Shown here piece by piece: positions 33,268-42,178 of a DNA stretch of 64,000 bases (position 1 is the first letter of the stretch; the number at the start of each line of letters is the position of its first letter). The position numbers and the translations under genes are program-made. This DNA comes from Streptomyces sp. NBC_00654. Lineage in GTDB: Bacteria; Actinomycetota; Actinomycetes; Streptomycetales; Streptomycetaceae. The stretch spans positions 930,001 to 994,000 of the forward strand of contig NZ_JAPEOB010000001.1 of assembly GCF_026341775.1 (NCBI RefSeq), given 5' to 3'. The notes beneath the pieces are model-generated. The model worked only from the letters and a program-made list of their open reading frames with translations. It was not told the DNA's origin and searched no databases.

Positions 33268-34223
33268 ACCGTCTGTTGCTCGCGGCCTACCCCGAGCCCT
33301 ACCGCTCCCGGCAGGGAAAGGAGTTGCTGGCCTGCCTGTCCGAGGCGTACCCCGGCCGTTCCTGGCCCCCGCCGCGCGAGGTCGTCGCCGTGGTGCGGGC
33401 CGGGGTGCGGGCCCGCGCCCGTGCCGTCGTCGACGACACGGGCCGGCCGTGGTGGCTGGACGGCATCCACCTGGCCGCTCTCGTCCTCGCCGCGCTGGCG
33501 CTGGTGCCGTATCTGCAGGACGTGTGGCACTGGGCGCTGCACACCGATCCCGGCCGTCATGCCATCGCCTTCGACTTCTCCGGCTGGTACCCGTGGGCAG
33601 AAGGTCCCGGTACGCGGACACGGCTCCTGCCCTACGGGCTGCTTCCGCTGGTCTGTCTGATCGCCCTGCTGCGGGGCCGGCCGTGGATCGCCCTGCCGGC
33701 CGCAGCGGCGATGATCTACGCCGGTGCCACGTTCGACAGCGGTACGTTCTTCGGCGACGAGGGCAAGGCGGGCCTGGGCTACTACGGGCTGGGCGCCCCG
33801 ATAACGGCCCGCGACCTGGTGCTGTCCGGGACACTGTGCGCCGCGTGCGCCGTCTTGGCGGCTTGCCGTCCCGGCCCGCTGCGGCGTCACTCGTACCGCT
33901 GGCTGGTTCCTGTCGTGCTCGCCATGGTCGTGGCCGGGTCCCTGCACATCATCTCGATCAGTCCGGCCTTCCAGCGCGGCCTGTTCGCCCTCGAAGTCGC
34001 CGCGCTGATCGCCGCGTGGGTGGCGACGGCCGCCACCGGTGATTACCGGTGGCTGATCCCCGTCGCGGCGTTCGCGTTCATCCGCACACAGACGATCGTC
34101 GTCCAGCCGAACGGGTTCATGCGGTCCCTGCCGGACCTGGTCGTGCTCCTTCTCCTCATCGCACCCCTCCCGGCCCTGGCCATCGCAGCCCAGCGCCGGC
34201 AGAGCCGGGCGCTCCTCGGCTGA
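33264..34223 (+). CDS. PadR-linked multi-pass membrane protein
   Basis: 319 residues: a soluble basic N-terminus (MNRLLLAAYPEPYRSRQGKE, a start shared by PadR-associated membrane proteins) and about seven or eight hydrophobic helices from residue ~68 on. No transporter motif is seen. GTG 33264 overlaps the PadR stop by four bases. Likely senses or responds to membrane stress; function unknown. Confidence 0.85.
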   Translation: MNRLLLAAYPEPYRSRQGKELLACLSEAYPGRSWPPPREVVAVVRAGVRARARAVVDDTGRPWWLDGIHLAALVLAALALVPYLQDVWHWALHTDPGRHAIAFDFSGWYPWAEGPGTRTRLLPYGLLPLVCLIALLRGRPWIALPAAAAMIYAGATFDSGTFFGDEGKAGLGYYGLGAPITARDLVLSGTLCAACAVLAACRPGPLRRHSYRWLVPVVLAMVVAGSLHIISISPAFQRGLFALEVAALIAAWVATAATGDYRWLIPVAAFAFIRTQTIVVQPNGFMRSLPDLVVLLLLIAPLPALAIAAQRRQSRALLG

Positions 34224-34320
34224 GGGCCCGGATTCCCGGTGGGCCGCCGAGCGGACCGCCCGCCCACCCCGCGCCCGAAGCGGCGCGTGACCGCAACCGC
34301 CTCCCACGACAGAGAAAACA

Positions 34321-35274
34321 ATGACTCAGCACGATCCCCCGACCCTGCTCACGCACCAGGACCCCGACCGGCTCCCTGGCACCACGACCGGACCCGGCCC
34401 CGCGCGGACGGTACGGCTTCGGCCACGGCTGCGGCTCGCGGCTCCGCTGTGCCTCGTGGGGTTCCTGGCGGTCTATCTGATCGCTGTCCGCACCCCGTTC
34501 GGGCAACGGGCGGAGAACGCCCTGTTCGGCGAGAACGGTGCCAACCCGGCGTGGATCTACGACTGGTCGGGGGCGGCCTACGGGTCGTCGGCCCTGCCGC
34601 CCCTGGAGCACACCGCGATGCCCACCCTGCTCGTGGGCCTGGCGGTCATCGCGGCCATCGCGCTGGTACGGAGGCGCTGGTGGCAGGGCTGCGTGGCGAT
34701 CGGGATCGTCGTGGCCACGATCGGCGGGAAGGAACTCACCAGGACGATCCTGCCCCGCCCCGATCTCGTGGACGCGCACGTCTCGCTCATCGAGGCGAGC
34801 TTCCCCAGCGGGCACGTGGCCGTCCCCGCAGGGCTGGTTCTCGGCGCCGTCGCCATCGCGTCCCCCCGCACCCGCCCCTACGTCACGGCGGCCGGCATGC
34901 TGTGGCTCGCCGTCACCGCAGGCGCCGTCCAGGCCACCTACCACCACCGGCCCAGCGACGTACTGGGCTCCACGCTGCTGGCCTGCGCCTGCTACGGCCT
35001 CGCGGCCAGGTTCCTGCCGCCCGCCGCCGCACCCGGCACGCGGCACCCCCGTGCGCTGCCGGCGTTCGCCCTGGCGCTGTCGGCGGCCGGTGCGCTCGTC
35101 GCCGGCGCGCGGGACGACTCCGTCACGCAATCGCTGGTCTTCGCGGCGGCGGCCTTCCTGTGCGCGGTCCTGTTCTGGTTCACCGTGAAGCAGGGGCAGG
35201 GGCAGGGGCAGGGGCAGGGACAGGGACAGGGGCAGGGGCGCGCCGGGCGCCGCGCACGCTCCCCGCTGGGCTGA
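34321..35274 (+). CDS. PAP2-family membrane phosphatase
   Basis: 317 residues with about six membrane helices. The three phosphatase motifs are present in order: KELTRTILPRP (KxxxxxxRP), PSGH, and YHHRPSDVLGS (SRxxxxxHxxxD-like with HRPSD). Members remove phosphate from lipid phosphates or undecaprenyl pyrophosphate. The C-terminus is GQ-rich, encoded by about eight hexamers GGGCAG (from 35190), probably a slippage product that extends a cytosolic tail. ATG 34321 follows AGAGAAAACA with weak ribosome complementarity. Confidence 0.92.
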   Translation: MTQHDPPTLLTHQDPDRLPGTTTGPGPARTVRLRPRLRLAAPLCLVGFLAVYLIAVRTPFGQRAENALFGENGANPAWIYDWSGAAYGSSALPPLEHTAMPTLLVGLAVIAAIALVRRRWWQGCVAIGIVVATIGGKELTRTILPRPDLVDAHVSLIEASFPSGHVAVPAGLVLGAVAIASPRTRPYVTAAGMLWLAVTAGAVQATYHHRPSDVLGSTLLACACYGLAARFLPPAAAPGTRHPRALPAFALALSAAGALVAGARDDSVTQSLVFAAAAFLCAVLFWFTVKQGQGQGQGQGQGQGQGRAGRRARSPLG

Positions 35275-35364
35275 CCGCCCGGCCCGCTCCAGAGCGTGGG
35301 GCCCGCGTCCGCCGCCCGGCCGGTGCGGCGCCCGGCGGCGCGATCCCCGTCGGCACGACCCTTG

Positions 35365-35424
35365 TCTGATGAACCGTCAGGTACGACGATGGCCCCGCCG
35401 GTTCGTATGTGACGCTACGTCAGA
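35365..35424 (+). promoter_or_regulatory. Two 17-bp operators before the LLM/SDR operon
   Basis: TCTGATG-AAC-CGTCAGG (35365-35381) and TGTGACG-CTA-CGTCAGA (35408-35424) match the consensus TCTGACG-N3-CGTCAGA with two and one arm mismatches. They are 43 bases apart. Two further copies precede the second operon at 37416. Confidence 0.65.
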
Positions 35425-35503
35425 TGGACTTCGGCGGGGCGCCGTGGACCCCGGTGGAGAGGCGGTGCGAACCCGGCGGACCTCAAGGAAAGGAGGCCGT
35501 TCG

Positions 35504-36448
35504 GTGCCGATACAGCCCACCGGGCCGCTGTCGTACGGGATGCAGCTCCCGATCCAGTCGCAGAGCACCATCTACGCGGAGTCCTGGGAGGCCTCGGCGA
35601 CCCCCGCCGATCTCGCCCGGATCGCCCGCACCGCCGACCGCAGCGGTTTCGCCTACCTCGCGAGCTGTGACCACGTCGCCATCCCGCGACGGCTCGCCGA
35701 GGCCATGAGCACCGTCTGGTACGACCCCGTCGCCACCCTTTCCTTCCTCGCCGGGGTCACCGAACGTGTGCTGCTGATGAGCCATGTCGCCGTCGTCGGG
35801 CTGCGCCATCCGCTCGTCACCGCCAAGCAGTACGCCACGCTCGACCACCTCAGTGGCGGCCGGCTGATCCTCGGGGTCGGCGCCGGCCATGTGCAGGAGG
35901 AGTTCGACGTCCTCGGCGCGGACTTCACCGGGCGCGGGGGCGTGCTCGACGAGACCATCGACGCGCTGCGGGCGGCGCTCGGGCCGGAGGAGTACCCGGA
36001 GTTCGCGGGGGAGCGGTTCTCCTTCGCCGGGCTGGGGCAGCTGCCGCGTCCGGCCCAGGAGCGCGTGCCCGTCTGGGTGGGCGGATCCTCGCCCGCCGCG
36101 ATGCGCCGGGCCGCCGTGCGGGGTGACGGGTGGCTGCCGCAGGGAGGCTCGCGGGAGGTGCTGCCCACGCAGATCGCCCGGGTCCACGCCCTGCGGGCCG
36201 AGGCCGGGGTCGCGGAGCCGCTCGTCGTCGGGGCGATCACCGAGCCGCTGTACGTCGGTGAGCCCGGGTGGTCCGTGGGGCGGCGGACCCTGAGCGGGAA
36301 GCCGGAGGCCCTCGCCGAGTCGCTCCGGGTGTACGCGGACATGGGCGTGCACCAGATCCAGGTGCGGTTCCGGAGCCGCTCGGCAAGTGAACTCCTCGAC
36401 CAGATGGCGGCGTTCGGCGCCGATGTCGCACCGCTACTCGACACCTAG
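35504..36448 (+). CDS. LLM-class flavin/F420-dependent oxidoreductase
   Basis: 314 residues of the luciferase-like family. Visible landmarks: DHVAIP after the first strands, TAKQYATLDHLSGGRLILGV and GAGHVQEEFDVLG (cofactor-binding strand-loop), and PVWVGGSSPAAMRRAAVRGDG-type barrel closure. GTG 35504 follows AAGGAGGCC. First gene of an operon with the SDR (12-base gap). The oxidation or desaturation substrate is unknown; F420 use is likely because fbiC is in the window, but FMN cannot be excluded. Confidence 0.92.
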   Translation: MPIQPTGPLSYGMQLPIQSQSTIYAESWEASATPADLARIARTADRSGFAYLASCDHVAIPRRLAEAMSTVWYDPVATLSFLAGVTERVLLMSHVAVVGLRHPLVTAKQYATLDHLSGGRLILGVGAGHVQEEFDVLGADFTGRGGVLDETIDALRAALGPEEYPEFAGERFSFAGLGQLPRPAQERVPVWVGGSSPAAMRRAAVRGDGWLPQGGSREVLPTQIARVHALRAEAGVAEPLVVGAITEPLYVGEPGWSVGRRTLSGKPEALAESLRVYADMGVHQIQVRFRSRSASELLDQMAAFGADVAPLLDT

Positions 36449-36459
36449 GGAGACCGGTC

Positions 36460-37245
36460 ATGGGCAAGCTGGACGGGCGCGTCGTCATCGTCACGGGTGC
36501 GGCGCGTGGGCAGGGTGAGCAGGAGGCGCGGCTCTTCGCGGCCGAGGGCGCGCGGGTGGTGATCGCCGATGTGCTGGACGAGCAGGGCGAGGCGCTGGCG
36601 AAGGAGCTGGGCGAGGGCGCGGCCCGGTTCGTGCATGTGGACGTGAGCCGCGAGGAGGACTGGCAGGCCGCCGTCACCGCGGCGAAGGAGGCCTTCGGGA
36701 AGATCGACGGGCTGGTCAACAACGCGGGCATCCTGCGCTTCAACGAACTGGTGTCCACGCCGCTGGAGGAGTTCCAGCAGGTGGTCCAGGTCAATCAGGT
36801 CGGCGCCTTCCTGGGGATCAGGACCGTCGCGCCGGAGATCGGGGCGGCGGGCGGCGGCACCATCGTCAACACCGCCTCGTACACCGGGCTCACCGGCATG
36901 GCGTTCGTGGGCGCCTACGCGGCCACCAAGCACGCGGTGCTGGGGCTGACGAAGGTGGCGGCACTGGAACTGGCGTCGAAGGGGATACGGGTCAACGCCG
37001 TCTGCCCGGGGGCCGTGGACACCCCGATGACCAATCCGGCGGCGCTGGACCCGTCCGCCGACCCGGAGGAGTCGAAGGCGGCCGTCGCCGAGCTGTACAA
37101 GAAGCTCGTGCCGCTCGGGCGGATCGGGCGGCCGGAGGAGGTGGCGGCGCTCGCCCTGTTCCTGACCTCGGACGACTCCTCGTACATCACCGGTCAGCCG
37201 TTCGTCATCGACGGCGGCTGGCTGGCCGGCGTCAGCCTCTTCTGA
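36460..37245 (+). CDS. Short-chain dehydrogenase/reductase
   Basis: 261 residues, classical SDR: TGAARGQGEQEARLFA cofactor loop, Asp in IADVLDEQG (NAD preference), NNAG, active-site Ser in NTASYTGLTG and Tyr-Lys in YAATKHA, PG in NAVCPGAVDTPM. The closest look is that of 3-alpha(20-beta)-hydroxysteroid dehydrogenase-like enzymes. Co-transcribed with the LLM enzyme; both probably act on the same alcohol/ketone pathway controlled by the shared operators. Confidence 0.93.
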   Translation: MGKLDGRVVIVTGAARGQGEQEARLFAAEGARVVIADVLDEQGEALAKELGEGAARFVHVDVSREEDWQAAVTAAKEAFGKIDGLVNNAGILRFNELVSTPLEEFQQVVQVNQVGAFLGIRTVAPEIGAAGGGTIVNTASYTGLTGMAFVGAYAATKHAVLGLTKVAALELASKGIRVNAVCPGAVDTPMTNPAALDPSADPEESKAAVAELYKKLVPLGRIGRPEEVAALALFLTSDDSSYITGQPFVIDGGWLAGVSLF

Positions 37246-37246
37246 C

Positions 37247-37318
37247 AGGGCTCCTGACAGGGCTCCCGATAAGGCTCCTGGCAAGGCTTCCGGCAAGACT
37301 TCCGGCAAAGATTCTGAC
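37247..37318. repeat. Six diverged 12-bp tandem units
   Basis: Period exactly 12: AGGGCTCCTGAC, AGGGCTCCCGAT, AAGGCTCCTGGC, AAGGCTTCCGGC, AAGACTTCCGGC, AAAGATTCTGAC. The last unit runs into the first operator at 37313, and several units carry TCCTGAC-like half-sites. Confidence 0.8.
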
Positions 37319-37391
37319 GAAGCGTCAGGTATTGACGGGTCGGAGCGTCGGTGGAACAGTCGGTCGCATCACAATCTGACGGTGCGTCAGA
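37313..37391 (+). promoter_or_regulatory. Two 17-bp operators before the LLM/amidohydrolase operon
   Basis: TCTGACG-AAG-CGTCAGG (37313-37329) and the perfect dyad TCTGACG-GTG-CGTCAGA (37375-37391), 62 bases apart. Same consensus as at 35365 and 35408; the size and form fit a TetR-type regulator encoded elsewhere. Confidence 0.7.
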
Positions 37392-37415
37392 AATACTTGA
37401 GGACGGTGAACCTCC

Positions 37416-38540
37416 GTGGAATTCGGGCTCTTTGTTCAGGGGTACGTGCCCGCCGCGCGTGCCAAGGTCGACCCCGAGGCAGAGCACAAGGCACTGATCG
37501 AGGAGACCGAGTACGTCATCCAGGCGGACAAGTCCGGCTTCAAGTACGCCTGGGCCTCCGAGCACCACTTCCTGGAGGAGTACTCGCACCTCTCCGCCAA
37601 CGACGTCTACCTCGGCTACCTCGCGCACGCCACCGACCGGATCCACCTGGGGTCCGGCATCTTCAACCCGCTCGCGCCGGTCAACCACCCGGTGAAGGTG
37701 GCCGAGAAGGTCGCCATGCTCGACCACCTCTCCGAGGGCCGCTTCGAGTTCGGGTCCGGGCGCGGGGCCGGGAGCCACGAGATCCTCGGGTTCATGCCGG
37801 GCATCACCGACATGAACCACACCAAGGAACTCTGGGAAGAGACCATCGCCGAGTTCCCCAAGATGTGGCTCCAGGACGAGTACGCCGGCTTCCAGGGCAA
37901 GCACTGGTCGCTGCCGCCCCGCAAGATCCTGCCCAAGCCGTACGGGAAGTCGCACCCGGCCATGTGGTACGCGGCCGGGTCGCCGTCCTCGTACGCGATG
38001 GCGGGCAAGAAGGGGCTCGGCGTGCTGGGCTTCAGCGTGCAGAAGGTCTCCGACATGGAATGGGTCGTCGAGTCCTACAAGAACGCGGTCAAGGACGCCG
38101 AGCCGATCGGCGGCTTCGTCAACGACAACGTGATGGTCACCTCGACCGCGATCTGTGCCGAGACGCACGCCAAGGCGGTCGAGATCGCGGTGGGCGGCGG
38201 GCTGAACTACCTCCAGTCGCTGCTGTTCCGCTACCACGACACGTTCCCGCGGCCCGAGGGGATTCCCGAGTGGCCCGAGCTGCTTCCCGAGTACAGCGAG
38301 GAGATCATCGAGCTGCTGATCGCGGAGGAGCTGATGATCTGCGGCGACCCGGACGAGGTGCTGCGGCAGTGCAAGCGGTGGGAGCAGGCGGGTGCGGACC
38401 AGCTGAGCTTCGGGATGCCGATCGGGATCAGTCCCGAGGACACGAAGAACTCGATCAAGCTCATCGGTGAGCACGTGATCCCGAAGATCGACACGGACCC
38501 GGTGCACCGGACCACGCGGTTCCGGAACGCGGCGGCCTGA
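37416..38540 (+). CDS. LLM-class flavin-dependent oxidoreductase (bacterial luciferase-like)
   Basis: 374 residues. TIM-barrel landmarks of the luciferase family: ASEHHFLEEY near residue 49 (EHH), LGSGIFNPLAPVNHPVKVAE, AMLDHLSEGRFEFGSGRGAG, and WYAAGSPSSYAMAGKKGLG. GTG 37416 lies just after the second operator, with GAGGACGGTG upstream. It differs from the first LLM protein (315 residues) and is closer to the alkanal monooxygenase/LuxA-like subgroup, so FMNH2 or F420H2 could be used. Followed by a terminator and then the amidohydrolase gene. Confidence 0.92.
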   Translation: MEFGLFVQGYVPAARAKVDPEAEHKALIEETEYVIQADKSGFKYAWASEHHFLEEYSHLSANDVYLGYLAHATDRIHLGSGIFNPLAPVNHPVKVAEKVAMLDHLSEGRFEFGSGRGAGSHEILGFMPGITDMNHTKELWEETIAEFPKMWLQDEYAGFQGKHWSLPPRKILPKPYGKSHPAMWYAAGSPSSYAMAGKKGLGVLGFSVQKVSDMEWVVESYKNAVKDAEPIGGFVNDNVMVTSTAICAETHAKAVEIAVGGGLNYLQSLLFRYHDTFPRPEGIPEWPELLPEYSEEIIELLIAEELMICGDPDEVLRQCKRWEQAGADQLSFGMPIGISPEDTKNSIKLIGEHVIPKIDTDPVHRTTRFRNAAA

Positions 38541-38600
38541 CCCCGGGGGCTCCGCCCCGGCCAGGACCGGGCGGCGTCTTCCCGGACCGTCGCCCGTGGG

Positions 38601-38639
38601 CCGGGGTGCGTACCGCGGCCGAAAGCGTACGCACCCCGG
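38601..38639 (+). terminator. Terminator after the second LLM gene
   Basis: Perfect 13-bp arms CCGGGGTGCGTAC (38601-38613) and GTACGCACCCCGG (38627-38639). Confidence 0.8.
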
Positions 38640-38661
38640 CCGCAGTACGGCCGCATTCCCG

Positions 38662-38729
38662 CCGCACCCCGACGACGTACCTCCGTCGTCCCCGGCCGCA
38701 CCCCGACGATGTACCTCCGTCGTCCCCGG
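38662..38729. repeat. 34-bp tandem duplication with internal hairpins
   Basis: Two copies (38662-38695, 38696-38729) differ by one base. Each contains GACGACG/CGTCGTC-like arms around TACCTC. They lie in the 339-base gap before the amidohydrolase gene; the rest of that gap is CACCGGC/ACCACC-rich sequence without a gene. Confidence 0.9.
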
Positions 38730-38879
38730 GCCGCACCCGGGCCGCGCCCCGGCCCGACCGGCACCTGCCACCCACCGGCCACCGCGCCACCGACCGGCAC
38801 CACCGCAGCCACCGGCACCATCACCACCGACCGACCACCACCACCACCAGCGAGAGCCGCACCCAGAAGGGACCCCGTC

Positions 38880-40619
38880 ATGCTCGACCACCTCATCCGC
38901 GGAGCGACCGTCGTGGACGGCACCGGCGGACCCGCCTACCGCGCCGACCTCGGCATCCGCGACGGCCGCATCGCCGTCATCGCCGAACCCGGCACCCTCA
39001 CCGAGGAGGCCGTGACCAGCGAGGACGCCACCGGCCTCGTCCTGGCACCCGGCTTCGTCGACCCGCACACCCACTACGACGCCCAGCTCTTCTGGGACCC
39101 CTACGCCACGCCCTCCATGAACCACGGCGTCACCACCGTCGCCGGGGGCAACTGCGGCTTCACCCTCGCGCCGCTGCACCCCGAGCGCCCCGAGGACGCC
39201 GACTACACGCGCCGGATGATGTCGCGGGTGGAGGGCATGGCCCTCAAGGCGCTGGAGGAAGGTGTCGACTGGTCCTGGTCCAGCTTCCGCGAGTACCTGG
39301 ACGCGCTCGAAGGACGCATCGCGGTCAACGCCGGGTTCATGGTCGGGCACTGCGCCCTGCGCCGCCATGTCATGGGTCCCGACGCCGTCGGCGGACAGCC
39401 CACCGGCGAGCAGATGACCGCCATGCTCGCGCTCTTCCACGACGCCATGGACGCCGGGGCCTGGGGGCTGTCCACCACACAGTCCTCCACCCACGCCGAC
39501 GGGGACGGTCAGCCGGTCGCCTCGCGGCACGCGCTGCCCGAGGAGCTGCTCGCGCTCTCCCGTGCGGTCGGCGAACACGAGGGCACGCAGCTCGAAGCGA
39601 TCGTCGCGGGCTGCCTCGACCAGTTCTCCGACGAGGAGATCGACCTCTTCGTGGACATGAGTGCCGCCGCCGGACGGCCCCTCAACTGGAACGTGCTCAC
39701 CATCGACGCCGCCGTGCCCGAACGCGTACCGCGTCAGCTGATCCCCAGCGAACGCGCCCGCCGCGCGGGCGGCCGGATCGTCGCGCTCACCATGCCGATC
39801 CTCACCCCGATGAACATGTCGCTCGGCACCTTCTGCGCCCTCAACCTCATCCCCGGCTGGGGCGACATCCTCGCCCTCCCCGTCCCCGAACGCATCGAGC
39901 GGCTCCGTGACGCGGACACCAGGGCCGAGATGCTGCGCCGCGCCGACAGCAAGGAGGCCGGGGTCTTCCGCCGGCTCGCGAACTTCGGCCGGTACGTCAT
40001 CGGGGACACCTACAGCGCCGCCAACGAAGGCCTCAGCGGCCGGGTGGTGAACGACATCGCCGCCGAACGCGGCCTGGACCCCTTCCACTGCCTGGTCGAG
40101 ATCTGCGCCAACGACGACCTCCGTACGGTGCTGTGGCCCATGCCCACCGACAACGACCCGGCCTCCTGGGCGCTGCGGCAGCAGACCTGGGAGCACGAGG
40201 ACGTGATGCTCGGCGGCTCCGACGCGGGGGCCCACCTGGACCGGATGTGCGGAGCTCCGTACACCACCCGCTTCCTCGGCGACTGTCTGCGCGGCCGCAA
40301 GCTCGTGCCTCTCACCACCGCCGTCAGGATGCTCACCGACGACCCCGCCCGGCTCTTCGGGCTGCGGGAGCGGGGCCGTATCGAGGAGGGCTTCCACGCC
40401 GACCTCGTGCTGTTCGACCCCGAGCGCATCGACGCCGGACCCGCCACCCTCGTACACGATCTGCCGGGCGACAGCCCCCGCCTCGACTCCAAGGCGATCG
40501 GCATCGTGTCCGTACGCGTCAACGGGGTGGAGACGCTGCGCGAGGACAAGGTGACGGGGGCGGTGCCCGGTACGGTGCTCCGCTCCGGCCGCGACACCCG
40601 GACGGTGAGCACCGCATGA
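38880..40619 (+). CDS. Amidohydrolase of the N-acyl-D-amino-acid deacylase/D-aminoacylase family
   Basis: 579 residues. Composite amidohydrolase: N-terminal beta domain (LIRGATVVDGTGGPAYRADL), metal site HTHYDAQLFWD (HxH), GGNCGF (Cys ligand of D-aminoacylases), EMHEG-type VGHCALR, and GGSDAGAHLDRM near residue 450 with the catalytic Asp. Such enzymes hydrolyse N-acyl-D-amino acids or related amides; the exact substrate is unknown. ATG 38880 follows AGAAGGGACC. Its stop overlaps the next start as ATGA, so the aldehyde dehydrogenase is co-translated. Confidence 0.92.
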   Translation: MLDHLIRGATVVDGTGGPAYRADLGIRDGRIAVIAEPGTLTEEAVTSEDATGLVLAPGFVDPHTHYDAQLFWDPYATPSMNHGVTTVAGGNCGFTLAPLHPERPEDADYTRRMMSRVEGMALKALEEGVDWSWSSFREYLDALEGRIAVNAGFMVGHCALRRHVMGPDAVGGQPTGEQMTAMLALFHDAMDAGAWGLSTTQSSTHADGDGQPVASRHALPEELLALSRAVGEHEGTQLEAIVAGCLDQFSDEEIDLFVDMSAAAGRPLNWNVLTIDAAVPERVPRQLIPSERARRAGGRIVALTMPILTPMNMSLGTFCALNLIPGWGDILALPVPERIERLRDADTRAEMLRRADSKEAGVFRRLANFGRYVIGDTYSAANEGLSGRVVNDIAAERGLDPFHCLVEICANDDLRTVLWPMPTDNDPASWALRQQTWEHEDVMLGGSDAGAHLDRMCGAPYTTRFLGDCLRGRKLVPLTTAVRMLTDDPARLFGLRERGRIEEGFHADLVLFDPERIDAGPATLVHDLPGDSPRLDSKAIGIVSVRVNGVETLREDKVTGAVPGTVLRSGRDTRTVSTA

Positions 40620-42118
40620 GCAGCGGTACGGAGAGCGGTACGGAGAAGAAGGGCACGGGCCGCACCGGGCAGCGGCTGTTCATCGGCGGGGAGTGGGCCG
40701 AGCCCGCGGACGGGTACTACGAGGTGATCAACCCCGCCACCGAGGAGGTCGTCGGCCTCGCCCCCGAGGCGAGCCGCGCGCAGGTGTACGAGGCGGCCGG
40801 GGCGGCCCGCGAGGCGTTCGCCACCTGGTCGCGCACCCGCCCCGAGGAGCGCGCCGCGATCCTCGACCGCGCCGCCGACCTCATCCAGCGCGACTTCGCC
40901 GCCCACGCGGCTCTGGCCCGGGAGGAGAGCGGCGCCACCACGGGTACGGCCCGGGGCATGCAGGTCGCCGTGGGGGCCGCGCGCTTCCGCCGGTACGCCC
41001 GGGGTGCCCTGGAACCGGTGGAGGAGGCGGTCGCCCCGCAGATCAACGAGGCCGGGCCGATGGGGCGGGCCGGGGTCTTCGGCGCGCTCGCCGTGCGCCA
41101 GCCGGTCGGCGTCGTCACCTGCATCACCTCGTACAACAATCCCTGGGCCAACCCGGCGGGCAAGGTCGCCCCCGCGCTCGCCATGGGCAACACGGTGGTC
41201 GTCAAGCCCGCCCCGCAGGACCCGCTCTCCGTCTACCGGATGGCCGAGGCCCTCGCGGAGGCCGGGATTCCGCCGGGGGTCGTCAATGTCGTCACCGGTT
41301 CCGGCCCGGAGGCGGGCGAGGCGGCCGTGGACTCGCCGGACGTGGACATGGTCAGCTTCACCGGCTCCACGGCCGTCGGGCAGCGCATCGCCGAAGTGTG
41401 CGGGCGCGGCATGAAGCGGCAGCTGATGGAGCTGGGCGGCAAGGGCGCCGCGCTCGTCCTCGACGACGCCGATCTGGACTCGGCGGTCGCGGGCATCGGG
41501 ACGACGTTCTCGTTCTACAGCGGACAGATCTGTACGGCTCCGACCCGCGTCCTGGTCCAACGGGGCCTCCACGACCGGCTGATCGAGAAACTCGCCGGGT
41601 ACGCGGCGCGGCTGCCGGTCGGCGACCCGGCCGACAGGGGCACGGTGGTCGGCCCGGTCATCTCCGCCGCCCACCGGGACCGCATCGAGGCGTATGTGGA
41701 GCTGGGCCGCAAGGAGGGGGCGCGGGTGGTCACGGGCGGCGAACGGCCCGACCGCACCGGGCACGGCTTCTACGTCGCCCCCACGCTCCTGGCCGGCTGC
41801 ACCAACGACATGCGGGTCGTCCGCGAGGAGATCTTCGGACCGGTCGTCGTGGTCGTCCCCTTCGACGACGAGGAGGAGGGCATCGCGCTGGCCAACGACA
41901 GCGACTACGGGCTCCTCGACTACGTCTGGTCCGGGGACGTGGCGCGGGCCTTCCGGGTGGCCCGCCGGCTGCGTGCGGGCGGGGTGGGCGTGAACACGAT
42001 CGGCCGGAACATGGAGGCGCCGTTCGGCGGGTTCAAGAAGAGCGGGGTGGGACGCGATGTCGGTTCGTACGCCCTGCACGCCTACAGCGAGACGCAGGCG
42101 ATCGTCTGGCCGGGATGA
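40616..42118 (+). CDS. Aldehyde dehydrogenase family protein
   Basis: 500 residues, NAD(P)-dependent ALDH. Motifs: SYNNPWANPAGKVAPALAMG, FTGSTAVGQRIAE, catalytic Glu in MELGGKG and catalytic Cys in SGQICTAPTR, EEIFGPV, and NTIGRNMEAPFGGFKKSGVG at the C-terminus. The N-terminal 20 residues are a low-complexity SGTESGTEKKG stretch. 4-base overlap with the amidohydrolase. In the operon it would oxidise an aldehyde formed by the LLM/SDR steps or by deacylation (inference). Confidence 0.93.
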   Translation: MSSGTESGTEKKGTGRTGQRLFIGGEWAEPADGYYEVINPATEEVVGLAPEASRAQVYEAAGAAREAFATWSRTRPEERAAILDRAADLIQRDFAAHAALAREESGATTGTARGMQVAVGAARFRRYARGALEPVEEAVAPQINEAGPMGRAGVFGALAVRQPVGVVTCITSYNNPWANPAGKVAPALAMGNTVVVKPAPQDPLSVYRMAEALAEAGIPPGVVNVVTGSGPEAGEAAVDSPDVDMVSFTGSTAVGQRIAEVCGRGMKRQLMELGGKGAALVLDDADLDSAVAGIGTTFSFYSGQICTAPTRVLVQRGLHDRLIEKLAGYAARLPVGDPADRGTVVGPVISAAHRDRIEAYVELGRKEGARVVTGGERPDRTGHGFYVAPTLLAGCTNDMRVVREEIFGPVVVVVPFDDEEEGIALANDSDYGLLDYVWSGDVARAFRVARRLRAGGVGVNTIGRNMEAPFGGFKKSGVGRDVGSYALHAYSETQAIVWPG

Positions 42119-42178
42119 GGTGTTCGACAGAACGGCCGGAGAAGGGACGGAGAGGCGCCGGCGAAACGCCGCAGGGTC

